Shown: positions 25,101 through 40,100, counted from the first letter of the stretch. The stretch is 64,000 nt of DNA from Tachypleus tridentatus (GCF_004210375.1 NC_134837.1:167627310-167691309); one strand, 5' to 3'. Notes: a model not told the origin generated them from the letters alone. Program-made: numbers and translations.

Positions 25101-28100
25101 AATTGATGAAATTTTGCCACAGAAATGTCTTATGGGATAAGGTTGTACGGTCACAGCTCAAAGTGGCAAAAGTATATAGCTAAAATAAAATGGCTTTTCA
25201 TACTATGGCTGTTGTAATACAAACTACATCTGATTTTCATGTATTATTATAATAATGGCAACCTTTTTTTTCATTGCATTCCTTCACAAGAGTTCTAACA
25301 CACACTGAGATGTATGTATAAGATGTTTGTGTTCCCTCTTCTCACACTGTTTATACTGTTTTGTAAAAAAAAATTTTGTTTTTGTTTTTTGTGTGAAGAC
25401 ATGGTGTAGTCTATGAATACAGTTAATACTAATATATATCAAAGATATTAATAAATGCTCAATAACAGTAATAATGAGGGGTAAAGAGAATTGTGAACCT
25501 TCAAATTTGGTTTTGGCTCAGCAACCTAGCAGTACTTAGATAAGGCACAGACATACAAAAACATGTATATACATATACAGGCTGAGAAATGCTCTTAATA
25601 CCTAGTTACAACATATCTTAAAATAAATAGAAAAAAAATAGTATTTTTATGTACCACATAATCATCATTAATTTGCATTCAGTACAAGGTATGTACTTAG
25701 AGCGAAGCTGAAAATGAACCTGGTATTAATATAGCTAATCACATTTACCTTTCTTACTTACTTATGAATTAGACACATTATACATGTTGCACTGAATTTT
25801 TATTTAGATTAGACATCATGATAAACTTTTATATAATCACTTAGTCATTTGTGGATTTATATTGTTTTTCTACTTAAAAAATGATTAAATGTGTAGTACA
25901 TCAAAGAAATGGATAAAGTGAGAAAATGACTAATGTGCCTACATGTTGATGCTTTTTCAAACACTTCAAACTATAGACAGTATATGATATTGCACACAAA
26001 AAAAAACTACAGAAGTAATGGGGTGTTCTTAGACATTTGAATGCTACTACAATGTCAACTTCTTAGAGTTGAAGGTGAAGTAAATATTTTCACATTTATA
26101 CCTTGAGAAACTGTTGATTTAAATGAATCAATATCATTCTGTTTAATATTACACCATACTTTGAAATAAAATAACATGGTAAAAAATGTTTTGAAAAATA
26201 TCTCAATGGAAATTGACCAATATAAAACTTCAGCTTGAAGACAGAATTTGTATTTTACAAAATCAGAAGTATTTACTGCACAAATTACATACACACCACA
26301 CATTACAGTAGAAAGGTTTATAAATATATAAAAAACTATAATGTGCAAGTTAAAATAAAGAATCTAATGAATATTAGTTTCCAAAACATTTGATAAATGG
26401 TATGGTACAAATAACCAAAGGAAGCAATATATTGGTCAGTTCGTAGAAATTTAAATTAGTTACATAATTATTATAAAAAAATCTTCCTTGCATACCAAAC
26501 CCAATGTGAATACTGTAGAAAACTACTAGCCTTTCTTTGGTAAGCCAACAGTTTAGCAGGAAGTGCAAGAACTAGAGTTTTACACAAAATATTGGCTAAC
26601 TTCAAAACAAAATCTGTAACTGTGACCAACCACAGCACTTCCCAGACAGTGACGGGTCTGCTATATGGTGGAACAAACACTAACCTGTAAAATGGTAAAA
26701 AATACACATTGCAATCTGGTATCAAATGTTATTATTTAATTCTACTAATTTGTTTTTACAATTTTTTTCTCACATGACAATATCACTTAGGAAATTGATG
26801 AAATATATATCAATATTAACCTACAAATCTTTACCCATCATGACAATCTTGTTCAGATATAAACATGTTGAAATTTCCATTATTATATGGTTATTTTCTA
26901 TCTGCATATTTTTACCTTCAATGATATTTGTGTGCTCAGGCCATCTTCGATTTACATACTGGTGGGGAACTCTACACCTGCATGTGTATCTTGTTGAAGG
27001 TCACACCTAGATCATATCATAATCTCTCCTTACTTAAGAGAAACATCCAGTAGTGTGTTGAACAAGTGAGAAATCTTGTTTTATTTACTCTTATACAATT
27101 CATTATCTGCGAAGTTACCCATTTATGTGTTTACTCAAAATAGCTTTTGATAATATCTATTGATTAGCAAGTATTTAACCTCTAACTTCCATACCAAAAG
27201 TTTTAATGGTATGTTCTCAACTAAACTGTTCACTGTTTTCCCCAACAGGTGGCATGAAGCACAATTACAAAAAAAATTACAATAAAATATTATAATTTTA
27301 TTTTCACATTACAGTCTTTGGCTATCTAACACCTAATAACAAATTATAAATTATAGTATTGACTAAATTTCTTTTATTTTTATCCACTAAGCATTGCAGT
27401 GTCAAACTTGAACATTTTCTTCTGCAATACAGTGTTAAAGTCTATACTACAATGGAGAGGTTCATTGATCGGTTATTCTCCATCTTGCATATAGTACTAG
27501 CTTAATACCATATGATTTCTATCATTTTGATCTTTTTAGGGAAAATGCAACACTTACAGGCACTTATCTCAAAGCAGAAGCACATAATAGAATCTGTAAC
27601 ATTATGCCTGCAGGTAATTGTAAGTAATACATTGTATTTAATAGGAAGTAGGTTGAGAAGTGATGACTGGTTGCCCATATTCTCAACACAACTAGTATAC
27701 ATTTATTAGTTGTAACTTGATGTACCTAACACACAAAGAAAACAAAATCATTTTGAAAAACAATTTGCATAATAACAGACTTAAATAAAAAAGCAATACT
27801 TACGCAAATGCCAGATGACTGTCATCAAACACCAAATAGACAAATGCTGTACATGTTACTATGTTGATGACAACAATCAAGAGATTAAACAACTGCCGTT
27901 TATTCTGAAAAAAACAAAAATCAAAACTTTAAAATAACTGATATATTGCTTCTTTTCTCAACACTAGCTACTTGTTGTTCACATATACTGAGGTTGGCCA
28001 AAAATCTCATTAAATCTGTACTTCATGTATAAAATATAGACATTTATAAGTGTTTAAAATGAATTATCTCTTAGTACCTAGTTACAACATACTGGCTACT

Positions 28101-31100
28101 TTATATCTGGAATAAATATAATGAAATTCATCAAGAGATAACAAAGTAGCAGCTCTATGATTTCATTCATAGGGGACATGATGGTACTGGTCAGTAAATG
28201 CCTATTACTTTATAGTCTTTGAATAATTAACTCTTCCTTTTATTTCAAAAGAGACTAGGTTCCTCGATTTTCTCTACAATCTAACTGTATAAAATATGAA
28301 TTAAGAGAATTATATCAAATTATCACATAACCCCAAAAAAACACATTTAAATTTTATGAACATTTTTATTTCAGTACTTTTCAAATTGTGTTATAAATAA
28401 ATATTGTACCAATGCATATTCGTGTATTGTACAATCTTGTTAATAAAAGACACCTTTAACCACGCTTTCAGTTGGGAAACAAAGATAGTGTGTTTGTACA
28501 AGTACACAAATGCTAGTGATGATTTAGACTGTATTAATGTAATAACAGTTTCTTACTTCAGAATTATCACTTTGCTAATTTTTAACATCACAAATGCAGC
28601 TAAAACAGGAGTGAATAAGAGCTCATGGTTTCTATTGCTGATTAATGAACTTCACGTTATTTTGTGTTTGATTATATTTGAAGTAGATTCCTAAAGCTCA
28701 GATATGACTGATATATATAAATAAAATAAACTGATTTACAAAAGTAAATGAGTAAAAAGGCAAACCATACAAATTTGTCAAATGTGGCATAATAATGACA
28801 TGCCAATTCATATCAAAATTTTGTGATGTAGTGATTGATTGATTGATTTAGTGTTTTATGGCACAACGCACTAGGCTATTTGCACCAAATGTCCAGTGAA
28901 AAGGTAAAAATAAATTAAATGTAGTAAAATACATAGAAGGGAATGAAGGTAAAACAAAACATCATTGAAAAACAGAAAAAGTATAAAATCAATGTTGACA
29001 TGTAGTCTACAATGTTAAGAAAGAAAGCAGAGTAAGAGAAGTTGTAAAGGACTTTCTCTAGCAAAATGGTAATGATCATAACCCGCCAGGAAGACTAACA
29101 GGTAAGTTCAAGAACCCCCGTCAGTCACCTGAAGTTGGCCTTTCTAGTCCTGGTTCCAGTTTATGTGTCATTATGGCCAGTACCAAAAGGTAAAGTAATA
29201 AAAGTGTTAAAAGACATGCAGCAAAATTGTAATAACAACTCGCCAGGACGACTAATGGGTAGTTCAAATGAATAGTTCAAACAGCAGCGTTAGTCACCTG
29301 AAGTTGGCCTTTCCAGTCCTGGTGTCAAGTTATTTAATGTTCTGGCCATTTACCAATTTCAAATTGAACTAGAAAGATTGACACTCTGAAAAGGGAACCA
29401 CAATTAAAAAGGTGTAATGAATAAATATCCAACACTTAAATGAGATCTAAAAGATTAATGGCCATTAAAAAACTAAAACTTTATCAAGGTGGACAGTGTC
29501 ACCATCACCAACAACACTGTCCAATGTTACAGACAAACCCTGGGACAGAACATGTTTAATATAGTGCTGTCGTTGAGAGTCATAACAATGGCAAGAAAGT
29601 AAAATGTGACTTACAGTGATTTGAGTGTTACACAAACTACACATTGGTGCATCAGTTCCAGATAAAAGAAAATGATGAGTTAAAAAACTGTGACCAATGT
29701 CTAGTTAGAACAACTTCCTCCTTCCAAACTTTACGGAAGCTAGATGGCCAAAGTCCAATTTTGGGTTTGATTTGAAAAAGCTTGTTGTTGCATTGCTCAC
29801 TCCAAGTGGACTTCCAGCTGGTATGGAGCCGATCCTTGAATACAGAACCATAGTCCATGAACGGAATAGGCACAGTGGTGATAGTGCCAGAGCAGATAGA
29901 TTCAGCTGCCGTGTCTACAAGCTCATTCCTGCAAATACCAATGTGGCCTGGTATCCAGAAAAACTGGATAGAAGTAGATGTTTATGAGAAATGGGCCAGT
30001 CGGTTTTGAATATCAGCGAGAACAGGGTGTGAGCCAACGTGAAGTGATTCCAAGGCCAGTAGAGAACTAAGCGAGTCAGTATAAATAGTGCAGTCACAGT
30101 ACTGCTCAGCTTCAATATGATCCAGGGCAAGAGATATGGCATACAGTTCAGCAGTGAACACAGAAGCTGTAGAAGGGATTCTACGCGCAATCACCAAACT
30201 TCAATAAACCATGGCAGAGCCCACAGAATTACCTGATTTGGAACCATCCATATAAATTGGAATGAAATGATTGTTTGAAAAATGTTCAGTAAATAAAAGA
30301 CGGTACTTCTAATCGAGAGTATCTGCCTTTTTCAGATGACTTAAAGAAAGGTCACATTTGGGGGCTGTAATTAGCCCTGGATTCTGCAATGTTATCCAAG
30401 GACAGACCCAATTTATCCAATTGCGCCTACATGCGAAGGCCAAAAGGAGCAATAGCAGATCGTCTGTTCTGAAAAAGTAAGACCCACTGAGGAAGGAAAA
30501 CACATCCCCAGGTGGGATGCTTTGGTAAGGAATGAAGTTTTGAAGAATATAGTAAAGACAGTTGCAAACGGTGAAGGTGCAGAGAAGATTCATGAGATTC
30601 TACGTATAAGCTTTGAACTGGGGAGGTGCAGAAAGCCCCAGTACAGAGTCAAAGTCCTTGGTGATGAATGGGGTCCAGCATCTTTAAGGCTGAGGGTCTG
30701 GCAGAGCCATAGACCACTGATCCATAGTCCAGTTTTGATCGAATAAGAGCAAGATATATCTTTAACATAAAACATCAATCTGCTCCCCAACTGGAGGTAG
30801 AGAGGACACGGAGGATGTTCAGTGCTCTTGTACATTTCACCCGTAGCTGCTTTAAGTGTGGTATAAAGGTCAGTTTATGGTCAAAGATAAGCCCCAAGAA
30901 CTTGGTCTCAGGGACCACTGGCAGCGAAATTTCACCGATACGAAGTTCAGGATCAAAGTGAATACCCTGTTGGTGGCAAAAATGCATGCAAATGGTTTTA
31001 GAGAGAGAAAAATTAAAGCCACTCACCATAGTCCACTTCAGTACATGATTGAGGGCAGTTTGTAGTTGCTGCTCAATATACCTTATTTTTGACTACTGAC

Positions 31101-34100
31101 ATGAGATGTGAAAGTCGTCGACATAGAGCCTGTTTGCAACAGTGAGAGAGAGTTGTTCAGTGATGGCATTTATCTTTTCACTTAAAAGTGTGACATTCAA
31201 AACACAGCCCTGAGCGACCCCAAGTTCCTGTACAAAAGAACAGGAAAGTGTCGAACCCACACGAACTTGGAATCTCCTGTCCATTAACAATTTTTTAATA
31301 AACATGGCTAAATGTCCACGTAACCCATATATATGGAGGTCTTGCAAAATGCCATACCTCCATGTTGTGTCATAAGCCTTCTCTATGTCAAAGAATATTG
31401 ATACAAGATGTTGGCATTTGAGAAAGGCTTCTCTGAAAGATGTTTCAAGATGAATTAGGTGGTCTGTGGTGGAGTGCTGTCGACGGAACCCACATTGGGT
31501 GAGCGAGAGAAGTTTGTTTGATTCGAGGAACCAAACAAGACAAGCATTAACCATCCTCTCTAAGGTCTTACAGAGACAGCTCGTCAAAGCAATTGGAAGG
31601 TAGTTTGAAGGAATATTGGGATCTTTCCCAGGTTTAGAGAAAGGTAAGATAATAGCCTCGTGCCAGGCATCAGGAAAAACATTCTCCTGCCAGATCCGGT
31701 TAAAAATAATTAGAAAAATATCAAGAGAAGCAGGAGAGAGATAGCACAGCATGTCATAGTATATATCAAGTCCAACAGATGTACTGGCAGACCGATGAAG
31801 GGCCATTTTCAGTTCCACCAGTGTAAATGGACAATATTAGTCAAAGAGACAGTCAGTTTGAAAGAAAAAGGTGAATGCTCTGCCCGAGTCTTGATGGCCA
31901 AGAAGGTGGAGGAACAAGCAGAAGTGTTAGATACCTGGCAAAAGCTTTCACCTAGAGTATCGGCGATGCTCCAGACACCAGCTACCTCTTGGCCATCAGA
32001 GAGTAAGAATCGAGAGGGGGACAAAAGTGTAGTGACCACTGACCTTTCGAATTCTGTCCCATATGACCTTGGAACTGGTGGTAGAAGATATGCTAGTTGT
32101 GAACTTAATCCAAGGTTCCATCTGGTTTTGACGTCTTACCCACCTAGCATGTGCACGGGCCCAGTGGAAAGCGATGTGGTTCGAAAGTGTGGGATATCTA
32201 TGGAAAGTATTCCAGGCCAATTTTTGAGCCTTCCATGCCAAGTGGCAAGCAGGATTCCACCACAAACAAGGATATCGTGGAAAACAAGTCGAGGTTTTAG
32301 GAATACACTGAGCAGCTGCTTGTATAATACAATTACCACTGCCATACAGTCATCTATTGATGGTTGATTCAAGATGGCAGGATCATGTTCTGCAAGAGCA
32401 GTGAAAGTACACCAGTCTGCCTGATCCAGCTTCCACTGGGGCACGCCGGTAGGGTGGCATTGACCACGGCCAGTCTCTCTCAAAAGTATAGGAAAATGAT
32501 CACTGCCTGGTGGATTATTGTCAACCCTCCATGAAAAATGGGAAAATAATGAAGCGGAGCAAACTGAGAGATCAATAGTGGTAAAGGACTGACTAGGTGT
32601 GTGAAAATAAGTGGAAGAACCAGTATTGAAAAGAGAAAGATTGTGATCAGAGAGCATATGCTCTACAGAGCGACCCCTCCTGTCAATAACAGCACTTTCC
32701 TAGAGGGGATGATGTCCATTAAAGTCCCCCAGGATTAGAAATGGAGATGGCAACCGTTCAACGAGAGCATCAAGATCTGATTGATTATATGTCTCTCCAG
32801 GGGACAGGTAGAGAGAACAAACAGTGATGGTATGACCCAAGGAAGCACAGATGGCTATGGCCTCTAAGGGTGTGTTGAGTGACAAAGACAGGGTGAGTAC
32901 ATGCTGATCAACCAATAGTGCCATCCCTCCATGTACTCATCCATCACACAGCCTGTCATTTCTGTACAGAGAAAACTGCTGAATGGTGACTGTACCAACA
33001 GGTTTTAGAAATGTTTCTTGTAAGGAAAAACATACAGGATGGTGGGAAGCAATCAGTGTTTTGATATCATCCAGATTAGAATGTAAACCTCGACAGTTCC
33101 ATTGTATCAAAGTGTCCATTTTTAATGACGAGTAGGCAAAGTGGCTGGAGAACCCTTCTGTTTATGACCGCGTCTTTTTTCCTTGCTGTCCTTATTCGGA
33201 GGAGGTCTATCAACCTCCATGGATCCTGCCCTGGGTCGATTGGGCAGGTCTTTGTTGTTGGAAGGGGATTCCAGTGACTGAGGATGCGAACAAATGATTG
33301 TTTTGCATCGTGGGCTGGGAGAAAAAGATGTATCAGAAAAAATGCCTGTATTTGAAACTGAAGGATGTAGATCTTGAGGTTTGTTGGAATGTATGGGAGG
33401 AACAGAGATGGGTGTAGAAGTCGATTAATCAACCTTTTTAACCATGGAGGTCAAAAGGCTTTTCATTTGTTTTGATAACGATTCTCTTGGAGGCACAGAG
33501 GGATCTATCTGTCTGCACTCCCACTGTAGTTGTGGAATGAAGTGCAGCAGCATATGTCCGAGATGGAGTGGCGGACAGCAATTTCCGAGCCTCAGGATAA
33601 CTATTGTTACGAGTCATTTTTAAATGCTGCACCTCTTTTTCCTCCAACCATTTTGGGCAAGAACGAAAGTAGGAAGGTTGGGAACCATTGCAGTTGACAC
33701 AATATGGGTCCATGTCACATCATAGGCATCGTGGTCCTTGCCACCACAATGAGCACATGTCAGGGAACTACAACATGACGTCTTTGAGTGGCTGAACCTC
33801 TGACATTGGAAACATCGGAGAGGGTTTGGAATGTACGGTTGTACCCTGCAAATCAGATAACATGCCTTGATGGTGGCAGGTGCTCGTGGTGATGTAAATG
33901 TCAAAACAAGGATATTTGTTGGCAGTGTAACTCCATCTTTGTGAGTGGAGATGCTCCTCACTGCAGAAACTACTTGAGTGGAGAGACCAGCGAGAATCTC
34001 TGACTCGGGAACATTCTTCAAATCCCTTTCAACAATAACTCCTCGTGAAGAATTCAAGGTAGCATGAGGGGTAACCTCAATAGGTACATCCCCAATTGCC

Positions 34101-37100
34101 TTTGAATTCAAGAGGAGTTCACTGTGTTGGAATGTGGATGTTTCAACCAATATGTCTCGAGATCAAAGCTTCTTTACTGACTTTGAAGAGCCAGCTAGTC
34201 CCTTCTGAATGAAAAGGGAGACATTTGCCTTAAAGGTTTTCTGAAAGAGAATGTAATATAAGAAAATGAGGTACAGGTGTTACAGATGTTGAAGATTGCT
34301 GCTCAGAATCTTCAAGATGTGTTCGTTTACCTATTGAGTGTTTTTTCACTATTTTATTTAAATTTTTTGTTAGAGGATCCATAGGAAAAAAGGAAAATTT
34401 CGGTACCCACTGACACTACCCACCATGGAGCCCTACGAGGGGATGCACTAAAATGTTATGCAAGGACATTGCAGCAACGCCAGAGTTTCATGAGCACTAT
34501 ACTCAAACATCAGCATCAGACACAATGTCCACAACACCCGTTGAAAATTTCCAACACTAATACTTGGTTGACTCTAACCCAAGTGGACCAGCCAATTGAC
34601 CTAAGGGGGGCCACCCATAGGCCGCCCATCTACAGGAATTCAAGGCCAAAGTGGTGTGTTAGGGTTGGACCCCTCAACCACCAGGATCCTCTCCACCCCT
34701 TCACGGGTTGCCATGCACAGCAAACACGTGGGTGGATGTTTAGATCCTAGAGGAGTTAAACTGAAAGAACAGAACCTTCCCTGGGAGGTCCCCTCAACAC
34801 ATACAGGAATCCACACCGAGGGGTTTGTGATGTAAGAAAGTTAGTTTAAATGATAAAATCATAATTAAATGCACTACTAAATTAAAACCAATGCAATGTT
34901 AAGATTTATGAAATTCACTTATCTATTTATAAAGAGAAACTTCTTGCACAACAAAACAAACATGACACAACATGCTATTATATATAAAACCGAGCCATGT
35001 ACACTGGAGCCACATGGGCTACTCACATCATTCATGTACATTCAACGAAATTGGTTGTTTATCATAATTACTTCTACTGTTTAAAGATGCTTATTTTTTA
35101 ACTAGTTTTCTTTTCAAAAATTATCATCACTACAGTTACACATTAAACTTACTGGAAAGACGTACACTAAACAAATTAAGTACAGATGACTTGCCTGTTT
35201 TCCAACTTCTCTTTTGACTACAGCATTAGCATAGCAGAATGTAACAAACAGCCCAATAACCACCAAGATACCTAAATTTACATACAACAAAGGTAAGAAA
35301 ACAGATGTACATCTTTAAATTCACCATCAAAAAAAAATTATTGCATAATTTTACCACAGTTTATGCTATTTAAAAATCATCTGAGTTGAGGTTGTGGAAT
35401 ACTACATACTGATCTGTATTACAGCATGATAAGTGTTAATTATCAAAATACACAATAAACAATGAAAAATACCATTACTTGAAGTTTTTCATAAATCTTT
35501 ATACCACAGATTAATCTCACAAATGCACTAACACTGCAATACTAACTTTTTAGGTTCATTTATTTGAGTATTTATGTAGTTGGAACAAATACACAAAATT
35601 AAAAGCACATACTGAGCTATAAATTGTAACACGTATGAGGAGAAATCATGAGGTGTAGAGAGTCTAGGGTATATTGCACTGTGCTCGGAAAGTCAACTAC
35701 ATCCCAAACCTCCTCTATGGAATACCAACATCCTCGTGAAGGTAGGATGAGAATCATACCATTTTTACTCAAACCCAAAATTTTGGAATTGAGATCCACA
35801 CCAATTCTTGGGTACTACACAAGGATCATCCCTTTACATCAATCCCAGACTAGCCATTTGGTAATGAGAAGATGGATTAAAATTTTGAGAGAACATATTG
35901 ATTGGTTCACCTGATTTCAGCATTTCAATATTTGGAGCTAACATCCACCTGAAAGTAATGTGAGGGCTCCAATCAAAAGGGAAAAACTGCATGTGCAAGA
36001 GATCAACTCCAGGTGGTATGGAATGTGTAACAGGAAACCATGTCAATGTTAAGGTGAACCAACTTAACTATATGTGTAAATGAATAGTGAAAGGCTGTGA
36101 CAACCACCAGGTAGTGTACATAATATAAGAGGGGTGTATCAGCTCGTATCAACTCAAGTAATTGTGAATTATGTGAATAGTATAAGGAGGCAACGTCATC
36201 CAGGAAGATGACAGACCAACTTCTGTGATAGCATAAATAGTACCAGAGGGCCTTGTACACTGGCAACACCACCAATCAACTTCTGTGAAGGCCACATAAT
36301 ACCTACACTAGCAGACTGTCATCACCTTACTCTTTACTGAATGGTTATAGTAAACTTTTTTAAGGTAGAATCCATTTACGAGGATCTCTCCATGGTATAC
36401 CACCCCAGCAGCTTGAAAATGGAAAGAGAGAAGAATTCTCATGTTCCATTCAAAGGTGATGAAAATGCATTGAAGAGTCCAGATGACTGTCATCATTGGA
36501 GGTAGTGCAATGACACCCCATTTTAAAAAGCAGACCATACCAAGTTATTCACAGGACAGACAGTTATCCTCTTCTGCTTTATCCATGCAGTTTGTTAGAG
36601 GTATGGTCCAGAACAGACATATTTATGAAGCAACTATAACAAGTTAGATAACCTTCTAGCAATCTAGAGGAATGCTCCATTCCTATGGTGACTGTACAGA
36701 GCCAATGCTGACAGCACTTAAATTAACATGGAATGCACCGTGGATTTTAGTGTTAATGAATGCTCAGTCAAGCGGCACTCACCACCAAGCAGGATCCATA
36801 TCATAAAAGGGAAGAAAGACCCTTGAAAAATAACAAAATGAATATAATTTACCATAGATGGAAGATAAGAACTTGATGCAGAAAAAGCTCAAGGTGATGA
36901 AGATAGTAAAAGATAAACATACTGGGCATAGTCCCCAGAGGAGCATGAAGAATTTCCTCCAATGAATGATGAGGACGAGAAATGAGGGAAAATGTGAGAA
37001 TATTGATTGGACAGGAGAAAATATGAAATAAGGTGGACCATATCTGTAAGGGAGAATGGGAAAGAGCACAAAGGAATGATGATTGTGAGGGAATAAAATG

Positions 37101-40100
37101 ATGGTCTTGAGTACACTGGAGGGTTAGCTGTACATGCAAGTGAACTTTATGGCTGAGATTGGACACAGCAGTCTAATGTTGTTTGGATGAGGGTAAAGAT
37201 GAGAGACAGAAAGTAAGAACAACCCTCCTGAGCTGCTGAAATACTGGGTAAAAAGGAGAAGATAGGTAGAATGATAAAAAGTGAAACATCAATGGCAAAT
37301 AAACCAGATTGGTGACATCTGTAGGCCAAATGGAGAAGGAAATAGGTGTTAAAGAACAAATGAAACAATGACCACAAAGAGAGTGGTTCACACAAAAAGA
37401 GAGTCAGGACACAGAGGACTAGATTTAAAACCAATCCTGAACCCAAAACAAATGTAGAAGCATAGCAAGGACAAGGGAAGTAAAAACCCTATGGTAGGTA
37501 GGGAAATGGGTAAGTAAAGTATCGGATAGGTCCATCTGAAAACTAGAAGATAAAGAGATTGAACACCCATGATCAAAGAGACAAGAGAAAACTTCCACCA
37601 CTCTAGCCACAGAAGGTTAGGCAGCAGAAAGTCCCCTGTTAGCTGACATGTTAGCTCTACATGTGAAGCCAGATCTGCTTGCAAAAACTGGACAAAAACC
37701 AGGTGTAAAAATGTAGGACATGGAGGTTGGAATGCAGAGTGGAGGACTGAGGTTGAAGCAGAAGGAATGGAAGCAAAGAAAGAGAGATAAATGGTAAGAG
37801 TAGTATACAGTGGATCTTTGAAAATGTGGCAAATGGAGTGAGTGTACCAGAGAAATCACCTGATGAAGGCAACTGGATGATAGAATACACATAAAAGTAT
37901 GTTCAAGAATATTTCTAGCTGAAGGTATCAAGAGCCAGAGCCTATGAATGAGGTACAAGTAACCAAAATAGTGGCAACTTTGTATTGAGACCCATGACAA
38001 ATGCATCCATTTGAGTAGGTGCCCTCATAAGCAAACATCCCTGAAAACAAGTGGATCGAATTACCATTCATTCTATGGGAGAAATGCAACTCAGGCATGA
38101 AAGACTATCTACAACTGAATTGAAATCAGCCAGCACAACATGCAGTAAGACAAATGTGATGTGCATGAACACAGTAAAGAAGATCTAAAATCCAAAAATA
38201 GACATCTGGGCCATGTGCATCTTCATGGCTGATACCAGCCACCACTATAGACCTGTCTGAAAGAACCACCATCAAACAGCAAAAGGCAAGAGAAAGAAAG
38301 TATTGTAATGCGTCATGAACCAGGAGCAGTTTGAGAAAATCAATAAGCAATGCAGTCTCATATCTAACCAATGGCCTGAGGTTTTGTGGTGATTGATCTG
38401 AGAAAGTGTCCATAGTGTAAGAAGTCTAGCTACCACTGCAGATCATCTTTCAATAAAGGTGGAATGTAAATGGTAGTCAAAGAAGAAACTGTGCAAGATA
38501 CCATTGTGAGCAATAAATGACCAAGTTTAACTTAAGGAACTTAAAGGTCCATAAAACATAGATAAATAAGAAGGCAGAGTGCAACTAATGCTGGTGTCAA
38601 AGAGGACTTCAAAATGCAAAGATTGAGTGAATCAAGATAAGGACTTCTCTAATGTACACAACCAACTCCTAGAATTGTTACAGAAAGGAGGTAGTGAGTG
38701 TGAGTGGTCGATTTCTGCATGGAATGAGCTAAAAGGAACCATATATCCATGTAATAATGGAATGCCAACTCACAGCTGGAAAATGATGAGCAAAAGCTTG
38801 TGCAATGTGACAATATCCAGGGAGTTGAGGCATGTCCAGAAAGAATGCCTGAGGCTAAGTAAACCATTCCAAAATGGATAAACCAAAGAGAAGGTCTAAA
38901 CTAAACTACTAATAAGATATGCAGGTAGACAGTGAAAACATATTACCTGCATCTACCACTGAAGGAAAATGCCCATGTTGGATTGAGAAAAGACTCCATG
39001 GCAAAATTGGGGAGTGCAGTGAAGTGGCTGAGGTGAGAAATCAATGATCAGTCATCAATTACCCTGTTTTTGTTGGGAAAACAAAATGGGAAGAAGAATG
39101 AAAAAACATGTAATGAGAGATGGGATGGGAAAAGAAACTGGATAATGAAACTTTCTGAAAGAATGCTTAGCACCTACTGATATTTGGTGAAGGGAAGCCA
39201 ACAAGACAGAAACAGCAATAATTGAATCTCCCCAGAATTTGAACCTTCATGGTAGTCGCTAGTGGTGTCATGCTACTCCATCAAGGAAGTTAACAAAAAA
39301 AAGAACTCAAATGAAAAAAAGAAGGGTTGGGTTGGTTGGTTGATTTAGTGTTTTATGGCACAAAGCAGCTAGGCTATCTGCACAAAACATCCAGTAAAAA
39401 GTTAAAATTAAATTTAGTAAAATTCATAAAGGGAAATTAAGGAAAAACAAAACAAAGTTTAAAAAACATAACATAAAACCAATGTTTACATCTAAGTCTA
39501 CAATGTCAAGAAAAAAATACAGTAATTCAACTTATAAAGGACTTTCTGTAGAATAACTGTAATAATCATAACTCACCAGGAAGACTAACAGGTAAGTACA
39601 AAAACCACTGCCAGTTACCTGAAGTTGGCCTTTCCAGTCCTGGTTCAGAGTTATTTGATGTTATGACCATTTTCAAAAAGGAAATAAAAAGGTTTTAAAA
39701 GACGTGTAGCAAAATTATAATAATAACTCACCAGGATGACTAACGGTAGTTCAAATGGCATCGTCAGTCACCTGAAGTTGGCCTTTCCAGTCCTGGTTTG
39801 AAGTTATTTAATGTTATGGCCAGTTTCTAATTTCAAATCGAACTAGATGAACTATGATTTTTAAAAGAGAGCCACATTAAAAAGGTGTAATGTATAAATT
39901 AAAAAACTTAAATGGCATAAAAAATTAAGGGCCTTTACTTTAAAAAACTAAAAGCATTACCAAGATGGACAGTGTCACCATCACCAATAACACTGTCCAA
40001 TGTTATGGACAAACTTTGGGACAGAACTTGCTTTAAATAGTGCCATCTTTGAAAGTCAATTATGACAAGAAAGTTAAATGTGGCTTATTGTAATCTGAGT

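Larger units (their letters stand above)
28831..34823 (-). mobile_element. Full-length non-LTR retrotransposon with RNase H (I/Jockey-like), copy 1
   Basis: A 5993-bp - strand element bounded by an exact 11-bp target-site duplication, TTTGTGATGTA (28820-28830 and 34824-34834). It has a 5' UTR of about 0.6 kb, ORF1 (gag-like, about 34224-33430), ORF2 (about 33119-29465: AP endonuclease, reverse transcriptase, RNase H, C-terminal CxxC zinc motif) and a 3' UTR ending in a GATT/AATC simple repeat. Premature stops and frameshifts in both ORFs make it inactive. It lies in RNFT intron 2 in the gene's own orientation. RNase H points to the I-type group, but clade assignment needs a tree. Confidence 0.93.

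Noticed and set aside
31795-32367. 190-codon + strand open frame
   Set aside because: It lies opposite LINE ORF2 (reverse transcriptase and endonuclease region) and has no motif of its own.
36779-38413. Many overlapping - strand open frames of 70-129 codons
   Set aside because: They occupy several frames at once, are dominated by Phe, Ser, Leu, His and Pro, and track the purine-rich + strand. There are no conserved motifs or sensible splice structure, so I treat them as composition artefacts.
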